Shown here in pieces: positions 27,482 to 35,901 of a stretch of 64,000 nucleotides of DNA (the first letter of the stretch is position 1; the number at the start of each line of letters is the position of its first letter). Source of the DNA: Variovorax sp. PMC12 (lineage in GTDB: Bacteria; Pseudomonadota; Gammaproteobacteria; Burkholderiales; Burkholderiaceae_C); the NCBI RefSeq assembly GCF_003019815.1, contig NZ_CP027773.1:4891501-4955500 (forward strand). Direction: 5' to 3'. Below the pieces are notes generated by a model, which was not told the DNA's origin, searched no databases, and worked only from the letters and a program-made list of their open reading frames with translations. Position numbers and translations under genes: made by a program.

Positions 27482-28153
27482 TCAGATGCCCGTGAACTCC
27501 GCCACTTCATCGAGCGGCGCGCGCTCGGTCACCAGTGCGTCGAGCGGCCTGCTCCTGTCGGCGTAGCCGATGGCCATGCCGGTGAAGAGCATGCGCTCGG
27601 GCGGCAGTTCGATGAACCGGCCGATGGTCTGCGGGTAGATGGCCCAGCATTCCTGCGGGCAGCTGTCGAGCCCTTCGGCGCGCAGCAGGAGCATCACGTT
27701 CTGCAGGAGCATGCCCAGGTCGGACCACTGCGGCGGCCCCATGCGGCGGTCGACGGTGCAGAACAGCGCGAGCGGCGCGCCGAAGAACTGGTAGTTGCGC
27801 GCGAACCATTCGCGGCGCGCGGCCTTGTCCTCGCGCGGGATGCCCAGGCGTGCGTACATGGCCTCGCCCACGGCGAAGCGGCGGTCGCGGTAGGGCGCGA
27901 CCAGCTCGCGCGGGTAGATGTCGTACTCGCTGCCTTCGCCGCCGGGCGCCTCCTGCACGCGGGTGCGCATGATGGTTTTCAGCTCCGACAGCCTGTCGCC
28001 GCCCACCACGTGCAGGTGCCACGGCTGCAGGTTGCCGCCCGAGGGCGCGCGCAATGCCTGCGCGAGCACGCGGCGGATGACGTCGCCGGGCACCGGCGTG
28101 TCGAGAAAATCGCGCACCGAGCGGCGGGTGGCGATGGCGTCCTGAACGTTCAT
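27482..28153 (-). CDS. Nitroreductase family flavoprotein
   Basis: A 223-residue FMN-dependent nitroreductase. The N-terminal RRSVRDF and [11 protein letters not shown] blocks bind FMN, and the C-terminal GMAIGYAD is typical of the PnbA/NfnB-like group. Such enzymes reduce nitroaromatics or quinones with NAD(P)H. It diverges from the acyl-CoA ligase at 28277, with candidate operator site 4 in the shared promoter region, so the two could be coregulated. Confidence 0.9.
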   Translation of the reverse strand: MNVQDAIATRRSVRDFLDTPVPGDVIRRVLAQALRAPSGGNLQPWHLHVVGGDRLSELKTIMRTRVQEAPGGEGSEYDIYPRELVAPYRDRRFAVGEAMYARLGIPREDKAARREWFARNYQFFGAPLALFCTVDRRMGPPQWSDLGMLLQNVMLLLRAEGLDSCPQECWAIYPQTIGRFIELPPERMLFTGMAIGYADRSRPLDALVTERAPLDEVAEFTGI

Positions 28154-28204
28154 GCAAGGGTCCTCTTGAAGATCGATGCTAGGGGCAACCCTCGAACGCC
28201 CTCA

Positions 28205-28222
28205 ATCGTCCGTTCCGACGAT
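28205..28222 (+). promoter_or_regulatory. Candidate operator, site 4 (ATCGTC-N6-GACGAT)
   Basis: A perfect 6+6 inverted repeat with a 6-base spacer, between the divergent nitroreductase and acyl-CoA ligase genes. GCGGCG follows, and a -10-like TAGCAT starts 22 bases downstream, 27 bases before the AUG. It is the best-preserved member of the four-copy motif. Confidence 0.6.
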
Positions 28223-28276
28223 GCGGCGCGGCACGGCGGCTGCCTAGCATCGCCCCAGCGTACAGGAGGCAAGACC

Positions 28277-29917
28277 ATGTTCGGATTGATGCAAGACCGC
28301 CCGCTGCTGATCTCGTCGCTGATCGATCACGCGGCCACCTTCCACCCGCGCGCCGAGATCGTCGGGCGCACCGTGGAGGGCCCGGTGCACCGCACAAACT
28401 ACGCGGAGATACAGCGCCGCTCCAAGCAGGTGGCCAATGCGTTGAAGACGCTGGGCATCGAGCCCGGCGACCGCGTCGGCACGCTGGCCTGGAACACGTA
28501 TCGCCACCTGGCGCTGTACTTCGGCGTGTCGGGCTCGGGCGCGGTGCTGCACACGGTGAACCCGCGGCTCTTTCCCGAGCAGATCGACTACATCGTCAAC
28601 CATGCGGAAGACAAGGTGCTGTTCTTCGACACCACCTTCGCGCCGCTGGTGGAGAAGCTCGCACCGGGCCTGAAGTCGGTGCGCGCCTTCATCGCCATGA
28701 CCGACCGCGCGCACATGCCCGCCATCGACGTGCCCAATCTGCTGTGCTACGACGAACTCATCGGCGCGCAGAGCGAGGCCTACGCCTGGCCCGAGTTCGA
28801 CGAGCGCACCGCCTCTTCGCTCTGCTACACCTCGGGCACCACCGGCAACCCGAAGGGCGTGCTGTATTCGCACCGCTCGACCGTGCTGCATTCGCTGATG
28901 GAATGCGCGCCCGACACCTTCGGCGTCAATTCGCAGATGACGCTGCTGCTCGCGGTGCCCATGTTCCATGCCAACGCCTGGGGCATGCCGTATGCAGCGG
29001 CGATGGCCGGCGCGAAGCTGGTCATGCCCGGCCCGCACATGGACGGCCAGAGCCTGTACGAGCTGATGCGCGACGAGAAGGTAGGCTTCTCGCAGGCCGT
29101 ACCCACCATCTGGCTCATGCTGTTCCAGTACTTCGACGCGCATCCTGAAATCGACACCCGCGCCATCGGCCTCAAGCGCATCGGCGTGGGCGGCGCCGCC
29201 ACGCCGCGCAGCATGATCGAGCGCTTCGAGCGCGACTTCGGCGCCGACTTCGTGCAGGGCTGGGGCATGACCGAGACCAGCCCCATCGGCGTGATCGGCA
29301 ACCTGCTGCCCAAGCACCTGTCGATGCCCAAGGAAGAGCAGCTGCGCGTGAAGATGCGCCAGGGCCGCGGCGTGTGGGGCGTGGAACTGAAGATCGTCGG
29401 CGAAGACGGCCGGCGCCTGCCGCACGACGGCAAGGCCTTCGGCCACCTGCATGTGCGCGGACCGTGGATCGCGAGCGGCTACTTCAAGAGCGAGGGCGGG
29501 CCGGTGCTCGACGCCGAAGGCTTCTTTCCCACGGGCGACGTCGCCAACATCGACGAAGACGGGTATGTGCAGCTGGTCGACCGCGCGAAGGACGTGATCA
29601 AGTCGGGCGGCGAATGGATTTCCTCCATCGACCTCGAGAACACGGCGAGCCTGCACCCGGCGGTGGCCGAAGCGGCCGTCATCGGCATCGCGCATCCGAA
29701 GTGGCAGGAGCGGCCGCTGCTCATCGTTGTCAAGCGCGCAGGAGCGGAAGTGACACGAGAGGAACTGCTCACATTCCTTGCAGAGCGCGTCGTGAAATGG
29801 TGGCTACCGGACGACGTAGTGTTCGTCGACAGCCTGCCGCACACCGCCACCGGCAAGCTGCTGAAGACGAAGCTGCGCGAGCAGTTCAAGGGTTACACGG
29901 CGACGACATCTGTTTGA
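28277..29917 (+). CDS. Long-chain/medium-chain acyl-CoA synthetase (AMP-forming)
   Basis: A 546-residue ANL ligase of the FadD/AlkK-like group. [11 protein letters not shown] is the phosphate-binding motif, with [10 protein letters not shown] in the middle, [30 protein letters not shown] at the hinge and catalytic K527 in [12 protein letters not shown] 28277 follows a strong AGGAGG site. AlkK, which activates medium-chain acids from alkanes, is a close relative by motif, which is notable because the presumed regulator of this promoter is AlkS-like. The gene is monocistronic. Confidence 0.92.
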   Translation: MFGLMQDRPLLISSLIDHAATFHPRAEIVGRTVEGPVHRTNYAEIQRRSKQVANALKTLGIEPGDRVGTLAWNTYRHLALYFGVSGSGAVLHTVNPRLFPEQIDYIVNHAEDKVLFFDTTFAPLVEKLAPGLKSVRAFIAMTDRAHMPAIDVPNLLCYDELIGAQSEAYAWPEFDERTASSLCYTSGTTGNPKGVLYSHRSTVLHSLMECAPDTFGVNSQMTLLLAVPMFHANAWGMPYAAAMAGAKLVMPGPHMDGQSLYELMRDEKVGFSQAVPTIWLMLFQYFDAHPEIDTRAIGLKRIGVGGAATPRSMIERFERDFGADFVQGWGMTETSPIGVIGNLLPKHLSMPKEEQLRVKMRQGRGVWGVELKIVGEDGRRLPHDGKAFGHLHVRGPWIASGYFKSEGGPVLDAEGFFPTGDVANIDEDGYVQLVDRAKDVIKSGGEWISSIDLENTASLHPAVAEAAVIGIAHPKWQERPLLIVVKRAGAEVTREELLTFLAERVVKWWLPDDVVFVDSLPHTATGKLLKTKLREQFKGYTATTSV

Positions 29918-30101
29918 CGGTTTGATGACTTGTTCGATTTTTCTGTGGACAACTCTGTGGGTTGTGCGGGGAGTCGGATCGGCGGAGCAAGCATCGGCGT
30001 GGGTTCCCGCCACGTTGCCTGTTGAATAGGCAGCCGCGCGCCCAGCCGTTGGCGCCGACCGCTTGCGGCGCCGGTTGGCCGGAATTCCAGATGCCGCGCA
30101 A

Positions 30102-30611
30102 TCACCTGGTCGCGCTTCGCGCCAGATGCGCCCGGCCGAAAGGCGTGATGCGCTTGATCACCGCCAGCCCCTGCGGCTCGCCGTCGGCGGCCTTCCATGT
30201 GAGCGCCGGGCCGATGACCGCATCGACGAAGCCCGCCTGCTTCAGTGCCTCCACGCAGCCGATCGCCTCCCTGTCCTGCACCCGAAGGGGGAAGGCCGAA
30301 CTTTCTATGGCGCGAAGGTAGTCGAGCGGCTCGAGCCTGGCGTTCGATGCCTTCTTCGGCGATGTGCTGCTGCCGTTGCCCTCGCCGCCGCGCAGCCGGT
30401 CGATCTCGGCATGTCCGTCGTCGGTGATGCAGATCACCAGCGCGTCCTGCGCCAGCCTGTAGCTGCCCTTGCCGGTGTCGTAGGCCGGGTCGATGGCGGC
30501 CTCGATGAGGCCGGTCGCCTTCAGGACGGAGACCCGGCGCACATCCTGCGCGCCGGTCACGTGCATCGGCAGGCGAGCGTTCTCCAAGTGGAGCAGGTAG
30601 CTGAGCGGCAC
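30102..30611 (-). CDS. Hypothetical protein, about 169 aa
   Basis: No domain is recognised. The protein is soluble, with a repeat of the same theme in its two halves: a short helical start, ALKQAGF or VLKATGL, an acidic strand, then ICITDDGHAEI or AVIKRITPFGRAHL, suggesting two winged-helix-like or duplicated units. The start is uncertain. GTG 30611 has a GGGGG site 5 bases upstream, while the frame stays open to a TTG at 30686. An AT-rich pseudo-palindrome at 30680 lies upstream. Downstream, 184 bases separate it from the convergent ligase gene and hold only weak hairpins. Confidence 0.6.
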   Translation of the reverse strand: MPLSYLLHLENARLPMHVTGAQDVRRVSVLKATGLIEAAIDPAYDTGKGSYRLAQDALVICITDDGHAEIDRLRGGEGNGSSTSPKKASNARLEPLDYLRAIESSAFPLRVQDREAIGCVEALKQAGFVDAVIGPALTWKAADGEPQGLAVIKRITPFGRAHLARSATR

Positions 30612-30679
30612 TGAAAACCCCCGTATGCACCTCCCTCGGCCATCCGGCCCACGAAGACGCCGGCCGGGGAGGGGATGGT

Positions 30680-30699
30680 TTGTCAATATTTATTAACAA
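30680..30699. promoter_or_regulatory. AT-rich pseudo-palindrome upstream of hypothetical gene
   Basis: The segment begins TTGTCAATAT and ends TTATTAACAA, matching as an inverted repeat at 8 of 10 positions. It is strikingly AT-rich for this genome and sits in the divergent gap between the hypothetical gene and the end of the copper cluster. It could be a promoter core, an operator, or both. Confidence 0.35.
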
Positions 30700-30773
30700 T
30701 TCTTGTGCGTCCCGGGGGCGGGCGCCATCACCGAAACAGGGTAGTTCCTTCAGCCGGTCCCGCGCCGGGGCGC

Positions 30774-31259
30774 TCAGTGCTTGTGCCCGCCGTGGCCCGC
30801 CGCCGGCTGCGCCGACGCATTCAGCGCCCGCACCGGCGCCTTCACCTCCACCGTCTCACGCTTGCCGTCCTTGCCCTCGAACACCAGCGTGAGCGGCACG
30901 GTGTCGCCTTCTTTCACCTGCTGCTTGAGGTCGAGCAGCATCACGTGATAGCCGCCGGGCTTGAGTTCGACGGCCTTGCCGGCCGGCAGGTCCAGCGCGG
31001 CGATCTGGCGCATGCGCATCACGTTGTCCTGCATGGCCATCTCGTGCACTTCGACGACCGGCGTGACGGGCGAGCTGGCCGACACCAGCCTGGTGTCCTT
31101 TGCGGCGCTCAGCTGCATGAACGCGCCGGTGGCCTTCTGCTGCGGCACGGTGGCGCGCACCCAGGCGTCCTTGACGGTGACTTGCGCGTGCGCTGCATGG
31201 GCGGTGAGCAGCAGCGCTGCGCTGGTGACGGCGAGGATGTGTGCAATGCGGTTCTTCAT
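30774..31259 (-). CDS. Periplasmic copper chaperone PCu(A)C
   Basis: A 161-residue exported protein. The signal peptide spans about 1-25 (ILAVTSAALLLTAHAAHA-Q). The copper-binding pattern H-x-M, M-x-M and H-x-M is clear in VHEMAMQDNVMRM and GGYHVM. PCuAC delivers Cu(I) to the CuA or CuB centre of cytochrome oxidases, together with SCO1. The C-terminus ends in a His-rich tail (HGGHKH) that may add a metal site. The gene lies 41 bases downstream of the SCO1-like gene, in one operon. ATG 31259 begins the signal peptide. Confidence 0.92.
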   Translation of the reverse strand: MKNRIAHILAVTSAALLLTAHAAHAQVTVKDAWVRATVPQQKATGAFMQLSAAKDTRLVSASSPVTPVVEVHEMAMQDNVMRMRQIAALDLPAGKAVELKPGGYHVMLLDLKQQVKEGDTVPLTLVFEGKDGKRETVEVKAPVRALNASAQPAAGHGGHKH

Positions 31260-31300
31260 GGTCTGGATCTCCTTGGATTTGATTTGAATGGTTGAAAAGG

Positions 31301-31912
31301 TCAGGCCTGCAGGATCTTGCGCAGGTCGTCGGCGCATTCCTGCGCGCTCTGCTCGTGGCGCAGCACGAGGCGGATCTTTCCCCTGGGGTCGAACACGTAG
31401 CTGAAGGCCGAGTGGTCCATGGTGTACGAGGAGCCGGTGGGCACCTTCTTGTAGAAGACCTTGAACTCCTTCGCGGTGTCGCTGGTCTTCTGCGCGTCGC
31501 CATACAGGCCGATGAAGCTCGGATCGAAGGCCTGGGTGTAGGCCTTGAGCACCACGGGCGTGTCGCGCTCGGGGTCGACGGTGACGAAGATCACCTGCAG
31601 CCGTTCGCCGTCGGCGCCGAGCAGCCGCCTGATCTCGGCGGCGCGCACGAGCGCGGTGGGGCATACGTCGGGGCATTGCGTGAAGCCGAAGAACATCATC
31701 ACCGCCTTGCCCTTGAAGTCGGCCAGCGTGCGCTCGCGGCCGTCGGGGTCGGTCAGGCGGAAGTCCTGCGCGTAGGTGGCGCCGCTGATGTCGACGCCGT
31801 TGAAGCTGGCGGGCAGCACTTTGCCGTTGTCGCAGCCGGCGAGGGCCAGGGCCGCAAGCGCAGTGCTGCCGGACAGCAGCAGGCCACGGCGTGAAAGCGT
31901 GGAATGAGTCAT
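31301..31912 (-). CDS. SCO1/SenC copper-delivery lipoprotein
   Basis: A 203-residue thioredoxin-fold protein of the SCO1/SenC/PrrC family, used in assembly of the CuA site of cytochrome oxidase. The N-terminus has a Tat-like RRG followed by a lipobox LAGC, so it is probably a membrane-anchored lipoprotein. Copper ligands are the two Cys of FTQCPDVCP and a His in TMDHSAF. ATG 31912 has a GAGAG site about 8 bases upstream. It sits between a DUF2946-like gene and the PCuAC gene, both of which fit copper handling. Confidence 0.92.
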   Translation of the reverse strand: MTHSTLSRRGLLLSGSTALAALALAGCDNGKVLPASFNGVDISGATYAQDFRLTDPDGRERTLADFKGKAVMMFFGFTQCPDVCPTALVRAAEIRRLLGADGERLQVIFVTVDPERDTPVVLKAYTQAFDPSFIGLYGDAQKTSDTAKEFKVFYKKVPTGSSYTMDHSAFSYVFDPRGKIRLVLRHEQSAQECADDLRKILQA

Positions 31913-32036
31913 GGATAAAAGCTCTCTGGCGCCCGGACGCGAGCGCCGATCGATGCGTTGTGCGGAGGACCGCGATGCGACGAAGCCAGCCCTCAGGCGG
32001 CGGCATCGCATGCGCGGACGAGCGAAACGGGAAGCG

Positions 32037-32438
32037 TCAGGAGAGCGAAGGAGGGCCGCGCGCGGGCGGAGGTGCCGCTGTGCCCACGGCGACGTGCGCG
32101 GCCGGAACCGGCTGCACCGCATGGCACGGCGGCACGAGCGCGGGAAGTTCGACCGCGGGCGTCGCGGGCGGCGCGCCTGCCAGCACGCACAGCGGGCAGT
32201 CCATGTGGCCCATGCCCAGCTCTTGCGCGCCGTCGTCGGTATGCACGATGGCCTTGACCGACCCGGCGCTCGAGCACACCAGCTCCACGGACTGCGGATG
32301 CACCACCGGCGACGCGATGGCCGCGCCGAGCGACAGCGCGAACCACAGCAAGACCCAGCGGATCAGGCCCGCGCCGGGACGACGCAGGCCTGCGCGGGCG
32401 GCAGGCTTGGTCCGAGTGGCGCGGAAGGAGGCGGGCAT
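32037..32438 (-). CDS. DUF2946-like small membrane/periplasmic protein
   Basis: A 133-residue protein with an N-terminal hydrophobic helix (RWVLLWFALSLGAAIAS, about 27-43), a central GMGHMDCPLCVLAG motif and a Pro/Ala-rich tail. The HMDCPLC pattern is the hallmark of DUF2946-type proteins, often found next to copper transport or copper chaperone genes, and could bind Cu or Zn. It precedes the SCO1 and PCuAC genes on the same strand with a gap of 124 bases, so it belongs with the copper cluster. Its molecular role is not known. Confidence 0.7.
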   Translation of the reverse strand: MPASFRATRTKPAARAGLRRPGAGLIRWVLLWFALSLGAAIASPVVHPQSVELVCSSAGSVKAIVHTDDGAQELGMGHMDCPLCVLAGAPPATPAVELPALVPPCHAVQPVPAAHVAVGTAAPPPARGPPSLS

Positions 32439-32461
32439 TGCCGCCGATTATCCTTCGGCCA

Positions 32462-32498
32462 AGAAAAAAGCCTTGCAAGTCAATGACTTGCAAGGCTT
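32462..32498 (-). terminator. Intrinsic terminator of tRNA-Met
   Basis: Read on the minus strand, a perfect 15-bp inverted repeat (AAGCCTTGCAAGTCA and its complement) is followed directly by TTTTTT. It lies 8 bases past the CCA end of the tRNA gene and is the clearest rho-independent terminator in the window. Confidence 0.92.
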
Positions 32499-32505
32499 AT
32501 ATTGT

Positions 32506-32582
32506 TGGTGGCTCTTCACGGACTCGAACCGCGGACCTGTGGATTATGATTCCATCGCTCTAACCGACTGAGCTAAAGAGCC
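32506..32582 (-). tRNA. tRNA-Met (CAT anticodon, elongator type)
   Basis: A 77-base tRNA including an encoded CCA end. The acceptor stem is GGCTCTT/AAGAGCC, the D arm AGCTCAGTCGGTTAGAGC, the anticodon loop ATCATAA with anticodon CAT, and the T arm contains GGTTCGAGTCC. The first acceptor base pair is complete and the body resembles proteobacterial elongator tRNA-Met rather than the initiator. A lysidine-modified tRNA-Ile2 also has a CAT anticodon in DNA, but I judge it less likely. Confidence 0.93.
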
Positions 32583-32728
32583 GTTCGGCATTGTTTGGTG
32601 CCGAGCCCAAGATTATAGCCCAGATTTTTGCCCGAGTTCAACAGCCTGCTGGCCACCCGAGTCGATTTTTGCCGGCTCGAACCCCGAAGCCGCTCGTCGC
32701 CCGTACAAGCCCGGGTGAAAATCCTCCG

Positions 32729-33394
32729 ATGTCCGCGCTTCCCCGCGCCCCTTCCGCCGACAGCGCCACCGAGCGACAGGCCATGCCCGACGACCAGTTG
32801 ATGCTGGCCTACGCGCAGGGCGACGCCGCCGCGTTCGACGTGCTCTATGCGCGCCACGAGGGCGGGCTGTTCCGCTTCGTCAAGCGGCTGCTGGGCGCGC
32901 GGCTCGCGGCGCAGGCCGACGAGGTGTTCCAGGACACCTGGGTGCGGATCATCTCGGCGCGCGACAGCTTCTCGCCGCAGGGCGCCGCCTGGCGCACCTG
33001 GGCCTTCACCATTGCACACAACCTTGCGATGGACCGCCTGCGCGTGAGCGGACGCGAAGTGGCGCTCGATGCGCATCCCGACGACGACGGCGATCCCGTG
33101 CCCGCGCTCGAGCGCGGCGTGCGCGGCGCGATGGACGCTGCCGCGCATCCATCCGCCGAGGAGCTCGCTTTCTGGCGCGCCGCCGGCCGCCGGCTGCTGG
33201 CCTGCCTGGACGAGCTCCCGAGCGACCAGCGCGCCGCGTTCCTGCTGCACCACGAAGACGGCCTGACCGTCGAGGCGCTGGCCGCGAGCCTGGAGATCGG
33301 TTTCGAGACCGTGCGCAGCCGCCTGCGCTACGGCCTGCAGAAGCTGCGCGGCTGCATGGCGCGTTATCTTGCGGTGCTGGAGCAGCGGGCATGA
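32729..33394 (+). CDS. ECF-type RNA polymerase sigma factor
   Basis: A 221-residue sigma-70 family factor of the extracytoplasmic-function class. Region 2 is visible as ADEVFQDTWVRIISARDSF ... WAFTIAHNLAMDRLR and region 4 as LDELPSDQRAAFLLHHEDGLTVEALAASLEIGFETVRSRLRYGLQKLR. ATG 32729 was chosen because upstream codons run into the tRNA promoter region. The stop overlaps the next gene by four bases (ATGA), the usual arrangement of a sigma factor with its anti-sigma factor. Confidence 0.92.
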   Translation: MSALPRAPSADSATERQAMPDDQLMLAYAQGDAAAFDVLYARHEGGLFRFVKRLLGARLAAQADEVFQDTWVRIISARDSFSPQGAAWRTWAFTIAHNLAMDRLRVSGREVALDAHPDDDGDPVPALERGVRGAMDAAAHPSAEELAFWRAAGRRLLACLDELPSDQRAAFLLHHEDGLTVEALAASLEIGFETVRSRLRYGLQKLRGCMARYLAVLEQRA

Positions 33395-34596
33395 GCGGCA
33401 ACGGCACTACCGGTTTCGACCGCGACGATGAACGCGACCTGCGCGACCCGGCCCTGCGCCGCGCGCTGGACCATGCGCCCGACAGCGCCGCAACCCCCGA
33501 CCCGCGCACGCGCGATGCCATCCTGAAGATGGCGCACAACCTTGTCGCCACCGTGCCGGCCGCGCAGAACACCGTCGCCAACACCGCCGCCAACAGCGCG
33601 AGCGCCGTGCCGTGGTGGCGCCGTGTCTTCGGTGGTGGCGGGGAGCCGCGTTCGCGCATGCCTTGGAATGCGGCGTTCGCCACGGTGCTGCTGGCGACTT
33701 TCGTGACGGTGCTGTGGCATCGCGAACCGGTGCCGGATGCACAGCTGGATGGCGAGGCACGCGTTGCCGGCGCTGCAGCGCCAGCGGCGGCACCACCTGC
33801 GCCTGCGCCCGCTCAACCGGCGGCCGAGGCCGCGCCTCCTGCGGAACCGCCGCTGGCTGCCGCGCCTGCGCCTCGACCGGCATCGCCGCCATCTGCTGCC
33901 GCCAAAAAAGCGCCCGCCGACCAACAGAAACAAGCGCAGGCCCAGCGCGATGCCGGCGCGGATGCCGTTCGCCGCCCCGCGCCTCCATTGCAGGCTGCCC
34001 CAGCGCCAGTCGCGCCGGCGCCTGCATCGCCCTCAGCCGCAGTGGCTGAGCAGGCCGCTCCTTCGCGCAGCGACGAGCAACGTGAAGAGCGCTTGGAAAA
34101 CGAACGCCGGCGCGCCTATGCGGCGGAGGCTCCGGCGCCTGCCGCAGCGCCTGCACCGGCCATCGCGCCGCCGCCACCGCAAGGCGACAACGCGAGCGCA
34201 GACGCCTCCGGCGCGCTGCAGCGCGCCCCCGCCCCGCGCGCTGCAGTACCCAAGTCGGTCCTGCGGGCAGAAGGCCCGGCGGGCTTCACTGCGCTGGACA
34301 GGTGGACGTCCTTCAGCTTCGCGGGCTCAGGCGCCGAAGTGCGCCACGCGCGCGGCGACATCGAAGGCTTGCCCGCGCTCGTCGGCACCGTGGCCCGTTC
34401 GGCGACGGCGCCCGGCGAAGCACTCGCCGCGCCGGTCGAGGCGCGTCTCTCGCTCTATCGCGGCAGCACGCTGGTCGCCGTGCTGGAGCTCGCCGGCGGC
34501 CAGGTGCGCTGGACGCCGCAGCCCGGCGGCACCGCGCTGGTCGGCACGCCGCCCGCGCAGGCGCTCGACGCGCTGCGCGCGCTGCTCACGCGCTGA
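33391..34596 (+). CDS. Probable membrane anti-sigma partner, Ala/Pro-rich
   Basis: A 401-residue protein translationally coupled to the ECF sigma gene. Residues 1-90 are cytoplasmic (DPALRRALDHAPDSAATPD), followed by one transmembrane helix at about 92-108 (AAFATVLLATFVTVLW). Then come about 200 residues of Ala/Pro/Gln low complexity and a folded C-terminal domain of about 110 residues (FTALDRWTSFSFAGSGAEV ...). No HxxxCxxC zinc anti-sigma motif is present, so it is called anti-sigma on gene order and topology only. The C-terminal domain faces the periplasm and may sense envelope conditions. Confidence 0.65.
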   Translation: MSGNGTTGFDRDDERDLRDPALRRALDHAPDSAATPDPRTRDAILKMAHNLVATVPAAQNTVANTAANSASAVPWWRRVFGGGGEPRSRMPWNAAFATVLLATFVTVLWHREPVPDAQLDGEARVAGAAAPAAAPPAPAPAQPAAEAAPPAEPPLAAAPAPRPASPPSAAAKKAPADQQKQAQAQRDAGADAVRRPAPPLQAAPAPVAPAPASPSAAVAEQAAPSRSDEQREERLENERRRAYAAEAPAPAAAPAPAIAPPPPQGDNASADASGALQRAPAPRAAVPKSVLRAEGPAGFTALDRWTSFSFAGSGAEVRHARGDIEGLPALVGTVARSATAPGEALAAPVEARLSLYRGSTLVAVLELAGGQVRWTPQPGGTALVGTPPAQALDALRALLTR

Positions 34597-34627
34597 CCGG
34601 AACGCATCCGGCCGCGCGCATCCGCCC

Positions 34628-35407
34628 TCAGGCGTTCTTGAAGTCCGGCTGGCGCTTGTTCAGGAAGGCGTCCATGCCTTCCTTCTGGTCCTGCGTGGCG
34701 AACAGCGCGTGGAACAGCCGGCGCTCGAACATCACGCCGTCGCTCAGGCCGCTTTCGAAGGCGCGGTTGACCGATTCCTTGGCCGCCATCACCGAGATCT
34801 GCGAGAAACCGCAGATCACCAGCGCCGCGCCCAGCGCCTCGTCGGCGAGCTTCTCGAGGGGCACCACGCGGCTCACGAGGCCGGCGCGCTCGGCTTCGGC
34901 CGCGTCCATCATGCGGGCCGTGAGCACCATGTCCATGGCCTTGCTCTTGCCCACCGCGCGCGGCAGGCGCTGCGTGCCGCCGGCACCGGGGATCACGCCG
35001 ATCTTGATCTCGGGCTGGCCGAACTTCGCGTTGTCGGCCGCGATGATGAAGTCGCACATCATCGCCAGCTCGCAGCCGCCGCCCAGCGCGAAGCCGGCCA
35101 CCGCGCCGATCACCGGCTTGCGGATCGAGCGGATGATTTCCCAGTTGCGCGTGATGTAGTCGCCCTTGTAGGTGTCGATGAAGCTGTACTTCGCCATCGC
35201 CGCGATGTCGGCGCCGGCCGCGAAGGCGCGCTCGCTGCCCGTGAGGATGATGCAGCCGATGGCATCGTCCGCATCGAAGGCCTTCAGGGCCTGGCCCAGT
35301 TCGGTCATCAGCGCATCGTTCAGCGCATTCAGGGCCTTCGGGCGGTTGAGGGTGATGATGCCGACCTTGCCTGCTTCGGTCCGCACTTCGATGTTTTCGT
35401 AGCTCAT
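34628..35407 (-). CDS. Enoyl-CoA hydratase
   Basis: A 259-residue crotonase-fold enzyme that hydrates trans-2-enoyl-CoA. The oxyanion-hole block [11 protein letters not shown], the central [15 protein letters not shown] and [19 protein letters not shown] are all canonical. The Glu expected in the GGCELA block and a further Glu upstream of VIPGAGGTQ support hydratase over isomerase activity, although paralogues can differ. It is a lone gene between the anti-sigma-like gene (convergent) and the SMR pump (divergent), and has no copy of the four-site motif upstream. Confidence 0.93.
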   Translation of the reverse strand: MSYENIEVRTEAGKVGIITLNRPKALNALNDALMTELGQALKAFDADDAIGCIILTGSERAFAAGADIAAMAKYSFIDTYKGDYITRNWEIIRSIRKPVIGAVAGFALGGGCELAMMCDFIIAADNAKFGQPEIKIGVIPGAGGTQRLPRAVGKSKAMDMVLTARMMDAAEAERAGLVSRVVPLEKLADEALGAALVICGFSQISVMAAKESVNRAFESGLSDGVMFERRLFHALFATQDQKEGMDAFLNKRQPDFKNA

Positions 35408-35504
35408 GGTGTCTCCGGGGAAGGGGAAGAAAAACGCGCTTCACTATACCCAGCATGGCCGGCGTGGGTGGCAGGGCATGGCGAGTTCCCATAGAGTGCC
35501 CGCC

Positions 35505-35840
35505 ATGAGTTCCAACTATGCCTACCTGTTCGTCGCCATCGTGGCCGAAGTGATCGCCACCAGTTTCCTCAAGGGCTCGGATGGTTTCACGCGGCTGTGG
35601 CCCACGCTGGCCTCGGTGGCCGGCTATGTGGTCGCGTTCTTCTTCCTCTCGCTGACGCTGCGCACCATTCCGACCGGCATCGCCTATGCGATCTGGTCGG
35701 GCGTGGGCATCGTGCTGATCTCGCTCGTGAGCTGGCTGTGGTTCGGCCAGAAGCTCGACGGGCCGGCCATCGCGGGGCTCGGGCTGATCATCGCGGGCGT
35801 GGTGGTGGTGAACGTGTTCTCGAAGTCGGTTTCGCACTAA
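35505..35840 (+). CDS. Small multidrug resistance (SMR) family efflux protein
   Basis: A 111-residue protein with four transmembrane helices in the EmrE pattern. The essential Glu in helix 1 is in IVAEVIATSFLK (E15), and the helix 3 GIAYAIWSGVG and helix 4 motifs are conserved. SMR proteins form antiparallel dimers that exchange protons for quaternary ammonium compounds or guanidinium. It lies just upstream of the Fur-box-linked gene. Confidence 0.92.
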   Translation: MSSNYAYLFVAIVAEVIATSFLKGSDGFTRLWPTLASVAGYVVAFFFLSLTLRTIPTGIAYAIWSGVGIVLISLVSWLWFGQKLDGPAIAGLGLIIAGVVVVNVFSKSVSH

Positions 35841-35858
35841 GCACCAAATGGACTTCAG

Positions 35859-35875
35859 TTGAGAATTGCTCTCAT
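35859..35875 (+). promoter_or_regulatory. Candidate Fur box
   Basis: TTGAGAATTGCTCTCAT contains TGAGAAT and CTCTCA as an imperfect inverted repeat and matches the 7-1-7 Fur consensus at about 10 of 14 positions. It ends 26 bases before the preferred start of the DUF2325 gene, a good place for iron-dependent repression. Confidence 0.55.
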
Positions 35876-35901
35876 CTAGAATGCCCGCCATGGAGTTCCC
35901 G

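Noticed and set aside
29944..29952. TGTGGACAA, one mismatch from a DnaA box, with a second TGTGG nearby
   Set aside because: Only one box is close to consensus, there is no DnaA-box cluster or dnaA/dnaN gene, and the site is an ordinary gap behind a ligase gene.
30051..30072. GGCGCCG-N8-CGGCGCC stem downstream of the hypothetical gene
   Set aside because: No T-tract follows and such GC palindromes are frequent here by chance; not convincing as a terminator.
32506..32582. tRNA-Met as the attachment site of a genomic island
   Set aside because: No integrase lies next to it and no repeated 3' tRNA segment was seen in the window.
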